Origin: Apoda limacodes
Taxonomy: Eukaryota; Arthropoda; Insecta; Lepidoptera; Limacodidae
NCBI GenBank assembly: GCA_946406115.1
Contig: OX291552.1
Span: 496,001-560,000 of the forward strand
DNA: 64,000 nt
Direction of reading: 5' to 3'
The notes beneath the pieces are model-generated. The model worked only from the letters and a program-made list of their open reading frames with translations, was not told where the DNA came from and did no database searches. Below, piece by piece: positions 1-9,480 of the stretch; positions within the stretch are counted from its first letter, which is position 1; each line of letters starts with the position of its first letter. A program made the translations under genes and the position numbers.

Positions 1-1140
1 ACATTTATTTGTGAATATGGGTACATAAAAGATGTTAACATTAAGCATATAAGGAATCACCATATCCTACCTCATAGAAGGCGTACAAATACTATTTACA
101 ATATAATGAAATAACTAATTATATAATGAATTAACTAATTATATATTATTATGTTCACACATTTTTCTACAACTTATCATTCAAGTACTCTCTGATTGTG
201 TAGTAAGTTTTCTCTACTAGGAAATTTCGCAATCTATTTTTAAACTCTTTAACATTACTTACGTCACGAATACTTTTTGGCAGCTTATTATAGATCATTG
301 GAGCCATATAAACAACACTATTTTGTAAAAAACTAGTTGTAGCTTGTGGTTATTTCATTTACCCGGAAATCTATTATTTGTACCAGACTTGAATAGATGC
401 GGATTCGTTTTTACAAATACAGAAATTTCAAAAATATATAGTGATGGAAGAGTTAGTATACCGAGTTCTTTTAAATGTGGTTTGCAACTTTCAGTTTGCG
501 AAATACCGCAGATTGCTCGTACACATCGTTTTTGAGATTTAAATACTAATTCTTTGTCTGTAGAATTTCCCCAAAATATAACACCTTACCTGAGACTAGA
601 GGCTACATATGCATAATATGCTGTAATAACTACCGATTTATCTACAACTTTACTCAGCATATACAAAGCATAACAGAATTTATTTACTTTTTTTCACACA
701 GAATCCACATGCTGTTTCCACGTAAGTTTGTTATCAATTTGCATTCCTAAAAACTTTTTTGTGTCAGTCTCAATAATCTTAATACCGGAATAGGTGTTGC
801 TAGTGCTTTATTATGGTCGCGTTTTATTGTTAAATGTAAGATTTGTGTTATTCCAAGTTAATTGAAAGACTATTTAATTGTAACCATTCTATTATTAGTT
901 TCAAACTGTGATTGATATCAGTTTCTATGGTATTTTTGCTACTATTGCTATAAGTTACTGTACTATCGTCCGCAAATAAAATCATTGGTAAACTTGTGCA
1001 ACTTGGAAAATCATTTATATAAATAGAAAACAAAAGAGGCCCGAGAACACTGCCTTGCGGTACACCAGTTCTAATTCGACGCAAAGTAGATTTAAATGTT
1101 ATTTTCTCCTTTAAGATATAAGAGATATTATTTATTGCAG
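1..1140 (-). pseudogene. 3' half of a CR1/Jockey-like LINE ORF2 (reverse transcriptase)
   Basis: The minus strand encodes the second half of a non-LTR reverse transcriptase. At 848-1084 an open stretch carries the palm motif block GVPQGSVLGPLLFSIYIND followed by the catalytic FADD box. Further down, with frameshifts, comes the usual C-terminal region of this LINE group: SCKPHLKELGILTLPSLYIF around 535-400, then a final stretch ending in YYTIREYLNDKL just before a stop near 170. The 3' UTR reaches the left edge. The endonuclease and fingers are absent, so the copy is 5' truncated near 1140. The family call rests on the FADD box and the C-terminal LTLPSLYI motif; the exact clade (CR1 versus Jockey) is not certain. 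Non-functional. Confidence 0.8.
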
Positions 1141-1154
1141 CTTTCTCGTATGAG

Positions 1155-1240
1155 CAGTTTTTGAACTAAGTCGCGGACAGACGGACGGACATGGCGAAAC
1201 TATAAGGGTTCTTGTTGACAACAGAACCCAAAAAAGGTGT
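1155..1240 (-). repeat. F-type lepidopteran dispersed repeat, start fragment
   Basis: The run cggacagacggacggacat, then aaactataagggttc and acagaaccc, is the reverse complement of the first ~80 bp of the dispersed repeat seen more completely at 50276-51050 and 61085-61975. Only the first part of the repeat is present. Confidence 0.55.
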
Positions 1241-1700
1241 TAAGTTTAAAAGTGTTTTGTGCCAGATACATTGAAATAAGGACATACTTGTGGACTCAGG
1301 CTGTATTTTTCTATTTAGGTTATGTAGGTTGTATTATAATGTTTTAAGTTAGAGCTTGACCCTACTACCTACTAAGTTTAGTTTCCGTGTGAGTCGTGCG
1401 ACATGCATGATACTAGCAAAGTATTAAGGCAAGTGTCCATCTGATACTATATGTTAGTTGTAGTATCTCTCTTTAATCTGTGAATAGAAAAACAAAGTTT
1501 AGTTTTTTAGCGTAAATGGTAAGTTTTAAATCGTTGAAAATTTTAAGCTTTTTGATTGTAGTTTTGTTCTAAATGTGACTTGGTTTGAGTTTAGAAATAC
1601 TTCATTATTTTTAAGCTACCGATTAAAGTGAGACAAAAATAACGTAAATACTGAAACGATTGTAAATTTGATTTTGCACTAGTTATATATTTTCTATTTT
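1241..1700. other. AT-rich stretch without recognisable gene
   Basis: No open frame or domain could be recognised on either strand. It may be host intergenic DNA or an unrecognised old repeat. Confidence 0.5.
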
Positions 1701-1704
1701 ATAA

Positions 1705-1924
1705 GGGTCGGCTCATACCAAGACGCAACGAGACGAGACGCGACGTTGGGGTGCGCCGCGCGGCGCAACTTCAAGCCGCTTTATGTCGAGTCGCGTCGTG
1801 CCGCGTCTCGTTGCTCGTAGTGACACGGACGCCGCGCGGCGCATCTGAACGTCGCGCGCATTCCCGTGGCGCATCTTCAAGCCGCTCACGTTGCGTTGCA
1901 TCGCGTCTCAGTATGAGCCGACCC
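1705..1924. mobile_element. PIF/Harbinger-type MITE (non-autonomous DNA transposon)
   Basis: The element is 220 bp, bounded by a perfect 14-bp terminal inverted repeat gggtcggctcatac / gtatgagccgaccc that extends to about 22 bp with two mismatches (next match agacgc). It is flanked by the direct duplication TAA at 1702-1704 and 1925-1927. A 3-bp TWA target duplication is the known signature of PIF/Harbinger transposons. The interior is strikingly GC-rich with repeated gccgcgcggcgc motifs, unlike the AT-rich surroundings, and has no coding capacity. Short open frames across it are chance products of this composition. Confidence 0.75.
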
Positions 1925-1927
1925 TAA

Positions 1928-2505
1928 CTCTATTTTACATCCCAGGCGAATACTCGCGCGCTTCTTACCCTTCTCATCAAATAATCCTAGCCTTGCCAAG
2001 GGTTGTCAAAATTGACACTGGGAGCAAGGAGCTTCAAGAAAGCAGTGGGAGGATCGTGCCCCGGCAGGTAGTTACGTAAAGTAGCTAAGTAATGAAAAGT
2101 ATTGATACAGTGGACAAAGGTTTGATATTAATTATATTGTTACGATTGAATAAACTTGTATTCCGCGCTCACAAACTGAAAGTATATGAATGCAAAAAAC
2201 ACTTTGCTTACAACTGATTATTGTAACAAATTGACTTCTGTGTCGATGTGTCTGTGATCGGCCGCGGCGGCACTGTGTCGGTGTTTGTGATCTTACTTTT
2301 CTATATACAGTAAATATTTACGATGAAGCCGCACGATTTAAGAGGTGTGAATTGGAGAGGGGGCAGCGGGGTTGAAAAGGGGGAGGTGTCAGGGATACTC
2401 ACCGACATCTCCCTCCTCTTGAGAAAGTGCATAGTTATTAGTTGCCTTAGTTTTACGACGAAAGCATTTTAGTAAAGGAAGACTTACATAAAATTATAAG
2501 GCACA
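1928..2505. other. Unassigned stretch, no gene seen
   Basis: The stretch includes a G-rich/C-rich patch (2350-2415) and a gatcggccgcggcggcac motif near 2255. It could hold an LTR remnant, but no paired LTR, primer-binding site or open frame was found. Confidence 0.4.
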
Positions 2506-2509
2506 CACC

Positions 2510-2893
2510 TAGGTTTTAGGGTGTAGGGTGGGAGGATGCGCGATAGCGAACGGTGCGATGGTATGAAGTAGCCGTGGGCATCATTACAAACCATTCTTCA
2601 GGCAGAACGCTCCCAGGAAGGAAAAGTCTCTCCTCAGACTTAAGGGTTCGATACGGCTTGTGCCCGTAGCCCGCCGTCGACAAAAGGGCCAAGCTGGTAT
2701 CCGGTTGCAACCACACAGAGATGGCAGCAGTACTCCATATGAAGCTGGACTTGCTACTTGTAAAGCAGCACCCTTCGCTCTGTTGAGTACTCCAAGTTTT
2801 TTGGACTGATCTCGGAACTGAACATCGCTGGAGATGTCAACAACAAGGATCCTAATGCTCTTGGAGATGGTGAGGGTAGTGTTCTGGAATTGA
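2510..2893 (-). pseudogene. B-family LINE fragment (RT C-terminal region)
   Basis: The minus strand matches the C-terminal half of the better-preserved B reverse transcriptase at 18294-19799. Shared blocks are the segment from TQFQNT to ISSDVQFRD, then KKLGVLNRAK and IEPLSLRRDF. Internal deletions and frameshifts separate them. The fragment stops near 2893 and B-like sequence resumes at 3590-3790, so a foreign segment of about 700 bp now lies between two parts of one B copy. Confidence 0.75.
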
Positions 2894-3213
2894 GTCACAT
2901 GCAATCTGAAAAACAATAGGCAATTGAAATATTACCTAAATTTTGATTTTGTAATATAAAAGTAAGAGATTTTTGTATTGCGTTGTTAGTGTCTTTCACA
3001 TCCTTTAAAGTTTGTATGATTTCCTTTATCTGTTTTGTTTGTTTTTCTGATAATTTTTCTAACAATATATTCATCTCACTTTTTAAGTCCTTTGCAAGAT
3101 CTTCAAATTGATGTAAGTACTTTTTAGGTGTTCGTTTACTTTTGTTCCGAGCTATTACATATTTTGGAGTTGAAGTGTCTCCAAAACTAGAGTTAGCAGG
3201 GATGGAGTCTGAT
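2894..3213 (-). pseudogene. LINE ORF1-like fragment with predicted coiled coil
   Basis: A minus-strand frame without an initiating Met runs from about 3213 to 2895. It starts with a low-complexity SDSIPANSSFGDTSTPK segment and continues into a basic stretch RNKSKRTPKK and a Lys/Glu/Leu-rich helix (LEKLSEKQTKQIKEIIQTLK) typical of the coiled coil of LINE ORF1 proteins. Its last ~50 bp (2895-2945) closely match 58237-58287. It sits between two halves of a B-family copy and was probably inserted there. Assignment to ORF1 is from composition and heptad pattern, not a catalytic motif. Confidence 0.45.
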
Positions 3214-3239
3214 TTTTACGGAGTCCGCATTGGCAGCAT

Positions 3240-3589
3240 ATATTCAGATCGAAATGGAATTGTAATTTAGATTGGTAAGTTTTAGAGCAATCTGTATAGG
3301 TTGTCTAGCGTAACGGTTTGAGCCGGTAGTCAGTGCGGTCAGATACTTGGACTGTCGTTAGCTAATTAGGCTTACCGACTTCTGTTTTTGATGCTTTCTG
3401 GTTATATTTGCCTGGTACTTGAAGCACTATTATTTCTCAGTTAATATTTATTAACTACTGCCGACAAACTGTTGCACAGTTTGGCAGATTATATCTAAAT
3501 TTATTGCGTTTGTTACAGTAAATAAATGAAAAAAAAAACAAAAATAATTGCTAACAAGCGCACACGTCTGATCACTGTGAGATCTGCGA
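3240..3589 (+). repeat. Possible retroposon piece with A-rich tail
   Basis: No gene is seen. The short inverted repeat ccgacaaactgttgcacag / tttggcag precedes a tail of aaataaatgaaaaaaaaaac near 3520-3545, which suggests the 3' end of a short retroposon in plus orientation. No tRNA-like promoter boxes were found. Confidence 0.3.
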
Positions 3590-3790
3590 TGGAAGGGGAT
3601 TTATTAGAATCGGACCTAGTTTCCGAATCCCCTGTCAGAGACCTTGGACAGAGTGGTCTCGATTTGAGACACAAATTCTCCACGCTTTTCCTCTTCGGCT
3701 AACCGTTGCAGGTTCGCAGAGCCTGTGCAATAAGCGTCACCACACCAGTACTGTCGCCTGCATAGCAATGTATGTTATTGATGGATAATA
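3590..3790 (-). pseudogene. B-family LINE fragment (RT, YADD-flanking region)
   Basis: This matches the B copy at about 19040-19215 in the same orientation: the blocks corresponding to cagagacctgggacag and gcatagcaatgtatgtt are both recognisable. It continues the B copy interrupted after 2893. No open frame survives. Confidence 0.65.
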
Positions 3791-4000
3791 TGTAATTGAT
3801 ATGACTTTAAGGCGAATAAAATGTGTAGCTGAATGTTTTGCCAATAAGTCTGCTTTAAGGGCTTATTTTTTTTAGTTTTAGTTTATGTTTTTGTTAAAAA
3901 AATAGTTTATTGTTTAATTTTTGATTGCCCTTTTAAACAAATTTCATTTTTCAGATGGTCCTTAAATTAATATTGAAGTGTAGTAGTATATAAATTTATA

Positions 4001-4356
4001 TTAGAAACTGACGCATCAAAATTCGCGATCGGTTCAGTTTTATTGAACAAAGACAGAAGACCTATTGCATACGCAAGTAGAACACTAAGTAAAACCGAAA
4101 TAAATTACGTAGTTATAAAAAAAGAGTTACTTGCCATTGTTTGAGCGTAAAACACTTCCGACCTTACCTGTACGGAAGGAAGTTTAAAATATTAACCGAT
4201 CACAGGCCATTGGTTGGTAGATTGTTAAAATTCTGACTTTCGTTAGAAGAATACGATTTTTCAATAGACTACGTGAAAGGTTCCTCAAATTCCGCGGATG
4301 CCCTTTCAAGAATTAATGTATCTAGTGATGATTTGAAACAAATAACTTGTGTGTAA
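4001..4356 (+). pseudogene. Ty3/gypsy retrotransposon RNase H fragment
   Basis: The plus frame begins [14 protein letters not shown], the N-terminal block of the Ty3/gypsy RNase H (first catalytic Asp in TDASK). It continues with [23 protein letters not shown], then YLYGRKFKILTDHRPL and finally VKGSSNSADALSRI, the conserved end of the domain. There are at least three in-frame stops. The upstream reverse transcriptase and downstream integrase are missing. In an active element the enzyme degrades the RNA strand of the RNA/DNA hybrid during reverse transcription. Confidence 0.85.
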
Positions 4357-4633
4357 CAACTGCACACAGACATACAACATGAGCATATCCGATTTCGGGA
4401 ACCAATTGGAAACCTTATTTTCAGAGCTAACAATTGCTCAGGCAGACAAAAATAGTTCTGCTCTCGAAATTTTGAGAACTATTAATGAAAAGTATGCCAT
4501 AAAAAAAATCGCAGACGGTCTAAGGAACCCTAGGTTAGGTACTGTAATCTCTGCTCAAAATTACACACTTTATTATATACTACTACAAAAGAAACTTAGA
4601 ACTTTGTTTCATTTTTCTTCGAAATCAAAATGA
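4352..4633 (+). pseudogene. Ty3/gypsy gag (capsid) fragment
   Basis: Shifted one frame from the preceding RNase H, an open stretch reads MSISDFGNQLETLF from an ATG at 4379, then IKKIADGLRNPRLGTVISA. This resembles the capsid region of Ty3/gypsy Gag, where a conserved 'FADGLRNPRLSTIISARNY' type motif is known. After residue ~80 similarity is lost. Gag normally lies upstream of pol, so its position directly after RNase H is out of order and implies rearrangement or joining of two element copies. Confidence 0.65.
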
Positions 4634-5085
4634 GTCATGCGGACAAATGATAAGAAAAAATTATAGGAAACTACAAGGTTTCGGATTTCGAAAAAAATAG
4701 AAATGGATTCAAAATGGCCGATCCCGTATTTTATTGGAATTGTATTAATTTTTGTGTGTTAGTGTAAAAAGTTAATCGCTAATCACAAAAGTGTTTATTA
4801 ATGCACTTATAATTCACACACACACAATTCTTATTATTAAATATATTATTCGGTGTATTTCATTTTATTTCAAACCATATAAGTGATGTTGAGCCGGCCG
4901 TTATGGCCGTTTGTGATCAAGGTTCAGTATCGTCAAAAATATATAATTACTTGTTGGGAATCAAATAGTATAAAATTTTAATTTAAGGCCTTAAAAAGTG
5001 TAATCTAATTAACATAATAAAAAAATAGTAGTAATTTCAATAAATGCCAAATTTATTACGTGATTTTCACCTATCAAAAGTAAAT
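4634..5085. other. AT-rich stretch without gene
   Basis: Only low-complexity DNA is seen, including a short acacacacacac run near 4818-4827. No coding or RNA feature. Confidence 0.45.
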
Positions 5086-5566
5086 TGTGTTCGTGATTTC
5101 ATCTCTCCCGTATTACATAAATTGTGTTCGTGATTTCGTCTCTCCCGTATTCCCGTATTACATAAATTGTGTTCGTGATTTCGTCTCTCCCGTATTCCCG
5201 TATTACATAAATTGTGTTCGTGATTTCATTTCTCCCGTATTCCCGTATTACATAAATTGTGTTCGTGATTTCGTCTCTCCCGTATTACATAAATTGTGTT
5301 CGTGATTTCATCTCTCCTGTATTCCCGTATTACATAAATTGTGTTCGTGATTTCGTCTCTCCCGTATTCCCGTATTACATAAATTGTGTTTGTGATTTCG
5401 TCTCTCCCGTATTCCCGTATTACATAAATTGTGTTCGTGATTTCGTCTCTCCCGTATTCCCGTATTACATAAATTGTGTTCGTGATTTCATCTCTCCCGT
5501 ATTCCCGTATTACATAAATTGTGTTCGTGATTTCGTCTCTCCCGTATTCCCGTATTACATAAATTA
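5086..5566. repeat. Minisatellite, 45-bp unit, about 11 copies
   Basis: Direct tandem repeats start with gtgttcgtgatttc and end with cgtattacataaatt. The phase is 45 bp, except two units shortened by exactly 8 bp (loss of one cccgtatt, itself a tandem doublet within the unit); these lie after copies 1 and 5. Because 45 is a multiple of three the array is open in the plus strand, giving a repeated 15-residue peptide (core YYINCVRDFVSPVFP), but the 8-bp losses shift frame and no promoter or start context supports translation. Copies are almost identical, so the array is young or homogenised. Confidence 0.9.
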
Positions 5567-6178
5567 CCAGGTATATGTTTTTTATAATTATTTTTATAAA
5601 AAGGTTAGGAAATTGTATTAGCTTTTATAATATCCGCATAATTACTGTAGGTACTGTACTTTTTAAATAGTCGAGCATTTATTACGGCAAGAAGAAAAAA
5701 ACGACGTTACACAGTTCACCCCGCGTGTCCCCGACGCTCTATAGTGCGAGAAAAAGGTGCGAGACGAGGGAGGGGGGGGGGGGGGGTCGACACGTAAAAG
5801 GGGACCGATGGACAGATATGATGAAACTGTATACAAACTAACGTTTTTACGAGCTTTTTATTAGCTTCACCTGTATGTTTGTATGTTTGTATGTTTGTTT
5901 GTAACCGACTTCTTTGGGCGCGATTTTGACCCACTTTAAACGGCCAGATTTCGTTCAAACTTTGTAGATTTATTGAGGACCGATGACAATACACTAATTT
6001 GATACAATTATTCCATTTTTCAATTTGCAAAATATGATTTTTGTTAATTTATATAATTTTCATCTATAGTCGATAAGGTAAGAAAATAAAGCACTCTCAG
6101 ATGCTTCGCATCATGAGTCCTGCAATAGTTTAAAATTAAAAAAACAAGCTATTATAAATAATCCAAACTAAAAAGTAG
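5567..6178. other. No gene; G-run and lepidopteran repeat pieces
   Basis: It holds a 15-G homopolymer (5772-5786), a gtatgtttgtatgtttg microrepeat (5873-5900) and a dispersed-repeat fragment around taaccgacttctttgggc (5903-5960). A 104-codon minus frame over 5716-6030 is read through these repeats and has no protein-like pattern. Confidence 0.5.
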
Positions 6179-6620
6179 AAAATAAATAATAGTTTAAAAA
6201 AAACTAAAAAACACGCTTTTTATAGAAAACCGAACTAAAAAATATAAAATAAATTTTAATGAATTTAAATTAAGAAAATAGTGTTAAAAATTTCAATGAA
6301 TATAAATTAATAATAGTGTGAATAAAAAAAAAAAAATTATTTTAAAAAAAGCGTGGGGTGCATGGTGTCAATAGTTATAAATATTTTATTGACAGATATG
6401 AGTAGAGTGATTATCATTTCGATAATATCTTATAAAGCACCCCACGCTTTTTTTAAAATAAAATATTTTTTTTTTATTCACAATATTATTAATTTATATT
6501 CATTGAAATTTTTAACACTATTTTCTTAATTGAAATTCATTAAAATTTATTTTCTATTTTTTAGTTCGGTTTTCTATAAAAAGCGTGTTTTTTAGTTTTT
6601 TTTAAACTATTATTTATTTA
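6179..6620. repeat. Large near-perfect palindrome (fold-back element)
   Basis: Left arm 6179-6361 and right arm 6437-6620 are reverse complements over about 183 bp with few mismatches; the inner boundary is gcgtggggtgc against gcaccccacgc. The 75-bp loop (6362-6436) has no coding capacity. Arms contain the block actaaaaaacacgctttt, also seen in degraded form just outside at 6140-6178. This is the form of a fold-back transposon or long-hairpin MITE. No target duplication was identified. Confidence 0.8.
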
Positions 6621-7047
6621 TCCTAAAATTGACAAATGGAATGGACATAACGGAGTCCGTTTTTGCCATATGAGTACGGTACCCTTATATTATAATAATT
6701 CGATGACTATTGACATAATTAAACTTAATATTATAGAATAATACTCAATATGTTGTTGAATAAATATTATTAGAACAACCTGGCCGACTGGTACCGACCA
6801 TCGAAAAATATGAACAAGTCTGCGTTCATCGGTGGACGTTTCCTGATTAATCCAGTAAATGACGGTAAAAAGATGGTACAACCTAGCAATTCTTTCGAGA
6901 CAGATGGATTTTCTTCAAAATTTGGGATTAAGCTCTACTAACCACCGTTTCAAAATCTGCCCTATGCCAATGTGTGTTTTTGACTCTTAGGGGTGAAAAC
7001 TACCCCAAATTGATATATATAGATAAATTCACAAATTTAGTCATTTC
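6621..7047. other. No gene; F-repeat start fragment
   Basis: The block acggagtccgtttttgcc near 6651-6668 followed by tacggtaccctta resembles the start of the F dispersed repeat. The remainder shows nothing recognisable. Confidence 0.4.
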
Positions 7048-7262
7048 GCGAATAAAAAACGTATAAAGCTTTTTTGATTAATGACAGTTACATAGTTTTA
7101 AAAACTGTTTGTGATTTTTAAACCTCTATTTTATTCCTGACACCCTTCTGACATTAAATTGAAAAAAAACACCCTTTTCCATATATTTTATTTCTTGTTT
7201 TGATAAATTATAATATTTAAATCGTAGACATCTTAAGCGAATTGTTATAATGAGTTTTCCTG
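7048..7262 (+). repeat. Dispersed repeat, copy 1 of a direct pair
   Basis: This shares a long stretch with 8004-8222 in the same orientation (for example tagttttaaaaact, tattttatttcttgttttga, cgtagacatcttaag) with scattered substitutions and small indels. No coding potential. The spacing of about 960 bp suggests either a segmental direct duplication or two insertions of one family. Confidence 0.6.
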
Positions 7263-7504
7263 CATAAGGTTTCCTCACGATGTTTTCCTCCACCGAAGAG
7301 TCAGTAGGTAATAATCAATACTTAATATAGAATTATAAATACAATATTTAAGAAAAACAGTAATAAAGAAATAATTTTACTGTCTGGTCTTCAATAGGTA
7401 ACTAAAACCAGTATCATGAGTGACATTTTATATTTTATTTTAGGTATCGACGAGGATTCCCAATACCCAGAGGACTGCTTCTCAATATCACGTAAGTATC
7501 ATTA

Positions 7505-7703
7505 TAAATATAAATATATTTGGACATTACACGCAGCGCCGTCTGGCCCCAAAGTAAGCAAAGCTTGTGTGATGGATACCAGACAACGGATACAAATACA
7601 AATATTACTTTTTTTTTTGTAAATGTTTGTCCTGTGCGGAATCGAACCCATACCCCCTGCACAGCAGTCGGCCACACTACTAACTAGGCTGCGAGGGAGT
7701 CAT
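7505..7703 (-). mobile_element. tRNA-derived SINE
   Basis: This closely matches the SINE at 36655-36918 in the same orientation, with shared blocks ctccctcgcagcctagt, tgtggccgactgctgtgc and gccagacggcgctgcgtgt on the minus strand. A B-box-like ggttcgattcc lies near its head (7646-7656 region). It lacks about 60 bp of the other copy's A-rich middle. Confidence 0.65.
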
Positions 7704-8003
7704 TTATCTATTACCTATTTATACATTCAAGCGATCGATGAGTCGGTCAGTCAGTGGAAGCTGTTTCTTTGCACTGTTATAGGTATATAGATGCGCTATA
7801 AGCGATAGAAAAATATATTTGATTTAACTATGTCGTCGGTTTTATATAAAAAAAATCAGACATGACTTGGTAATCGGCGTGCTTATTTTATAACTTCAAG
7901 GGAATTGATGTTAAAAATCCATTGTTTAGCCTTTACGTATTATTTCGTATGCCTTTTACCATTGGCGCTCGCGTAGGTATGTTGTGGTATTGCGTATTTA
8001 CGA

Positions 8004-8222
8004 ATGAAAACACGTATAAAGCTTTTGATTAATGATAGTTATATAGTTTTAAAAACTATTTATGATTTTTTAAACCTTATTTTATTCCTGATACCCTTTT
8101 AAAACACCCCTTTGAGATAAAATGAAAATAAAACCATTTTTCGATATATTTTATTTCTTGTTTTGATTAATTATAATGTTTAAAACGTAGACATCTTAAG
8201 GGAATTGTCATAATTAGTTTTC
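8004..8222 (+). repeat. Dispersed repeat, copy 2 of a direct pair
   Basis: This is the second copy of the repeat at 7048-7262. It is followed to about 8470 by another lepidopteran-type repeat (aatgggctataactttgttt near 8450), without genes. Confidence 0.6.
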
Positions 8223-8481
8223 ATCCCCCAAAAACCACCCCTATTACATTGAAATACAAAAATTATCTTAAAAAAAACGTTTTTTTTAGTTATTTTATAT
8301 GCTAGAGAACTTTAAAGAAACGCATTTTAAAGGTTTCTTAATGTTCTTAAAAAAAAAATCTGATACTTTCATCGTAAAATGTACCATTTTTTCGTAATTC
8401 AATGTTCCAATCTGTAAATTTGTCGTTAAAAAATAAGGCTTACCTTCAATGGGCTATAACTTTGTTTGTATTGGGTCTACA

Positions 8482-9036
8482 TTAAAAATAAAAAAAGGAA
8501 TTCTTTGATTTTTCCTTTAATCTATAACGAAATTTAAAAATGACGCTCCGAGCTGCTCGTCTGGCGGACAAAATCCAGATATCTCGCTGCAGACAAGCCA
8601 GCAATGCGTTGAGACCGGCATGACAGTTCCTAACATGGCGGTCCCTGATCAGCAACTTAATAAAATGACCGCTCTTGGGCAACAAAAGAGGATGCCGAAC
8701 CCCATAGGGCAATTCTGAGTTGCGAAGCCCACTCGCAAAAACTCCGACTCGTCCAAAAACAGATTTAGACGAAATTTCCCGTTCTCTGAACGACTGGGCC
8801 TGTACCAGTCGAACTCAGATGAGGAGGACATCCTGACGCTCTTCAGGAGACAAGACTGAAGACGTCATTGGCTGTGACCTGTTCCGTAAGTTGTGGAGAA
8901 ACCTCTTTATCCAACCGGTGATACCTACGAGCTTGTTGGGAGAGCTGAACCGATTAAGTAAGAAATTCGGTGTAGTGTCCACAGTCTGCTCAACAGCAAA
9001 GTCCTTTAACCCCGGTAGAGGGTCAACAAACTCCAC
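8482..9036 (-). pseudogene. BEL/Pao element 1: post-RNase H linker and integrase zinc-binding domain
   Basis: From 9036 down, the minus strand reads a conserved BEL/Pao linker (KLVGITGWIKRFLHNLRNRS). It then shifts frame into FLDESEFLRVG, and shifts again into RHPLLLPKSGHFIKLLI followed by RHVRNCHAGLNALL and FWILSARRA-like residues. The His/His...Cys spacing of the integrase zinc-binding (HHCC) domain is visible, and the second half is lost where non-element DNA begins near 8500. In intact elements this domain helps integrase bind the LTR ends. At least two frameshifts. Confidence 0.75.
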
Positions 9037-9084
9037 AAATGTATGAGGCCAAGTGTCTTAAGGAGAGGCCAGCCAGTTAGGACC

Positions 9085-9480
9085 CTAATAGAGCGGGTGA
9101 TTCATGATTTGCGAGGCAATCAGGCCCCGAGAAGCGCAATCTGAGGGATTCAAGGACCCTGGCACGTCACGCCAATTCAGAGACACCGCAGAAGACTGGA
9201 TTTGAGAAACACAAATGGCTACGAAGATTTCTAGGGCATGAAGGGACGCCTTAAGCCAAGACAACACGATTTGACTGTCTGTCCATGCCGTGACGGAGTC
9301 AAATTGGACCCATTGACCCAAGGTGGAGAAGACATGTTTAAGGAGTCGAGTCAACAATGTTGACATAAGAAATCCAGAGCTCCTGTAGGAAACATTTGGC
9401 CCAAAAGACTACAGGAGCCACCCAGCCATTGGGGTCAAAGACCAGCGCTACTGTGGACAGAACCAGCCTCTTAGTCCACC
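9085..9480 (-). pseudogene. BEL/Pao element 1: RT thumb (A17-type region) and RNase H
   Basis: Minus strand 9480-9367 reads TKRLVLSTVALVFDPNGW and APVVFWAKCFLQELW, the conserved block after the RT palm in BEL/Pao. A frameshift leads to the open stretch 9366-9085 with WTDSQIVLSWLKA, then NWRDVPGSLNPSDCASRG, the RNase H domain with its conserved C-terminal motif. The RT palm with the YVDD box is absent between this block and the RT N-terminus upstream, an internal deletion. Confidence 0.8.

Noticed and set aside
1713..2079. Short Arg-rich frames over the GC-rich MITE
   Set aside because: Product of CpG-rich MITE sequence; the element is non-coding.
2893..2905. Splice acceptor-like pyrimidine tract with cag on the minus strand
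   Set aside because: It lies at the border between an ORF1-like insert and a dead LINE fragment; no exon continues.
5086..5566. CRISPR-like direct repeats
   Set aside because: Units are contiguous with no spacers, differ in length by an internal 8-bp doublet, and lie in animal DNA; this is a minisatellite.
5087..5621. Repetitive protein (YYINCVRDFVSPVFP units)
   Set aside because: Open only because the unit length is a multiple of three; the frame breaks where units lose 8 bp and nothing indicates translation.
5716..6030. 104-codon minus-strand frame
   Set aside because: Read through a G-homopolymer, a gtatgtttg microrepeat and a dispersed repeat; no protein-like composition.
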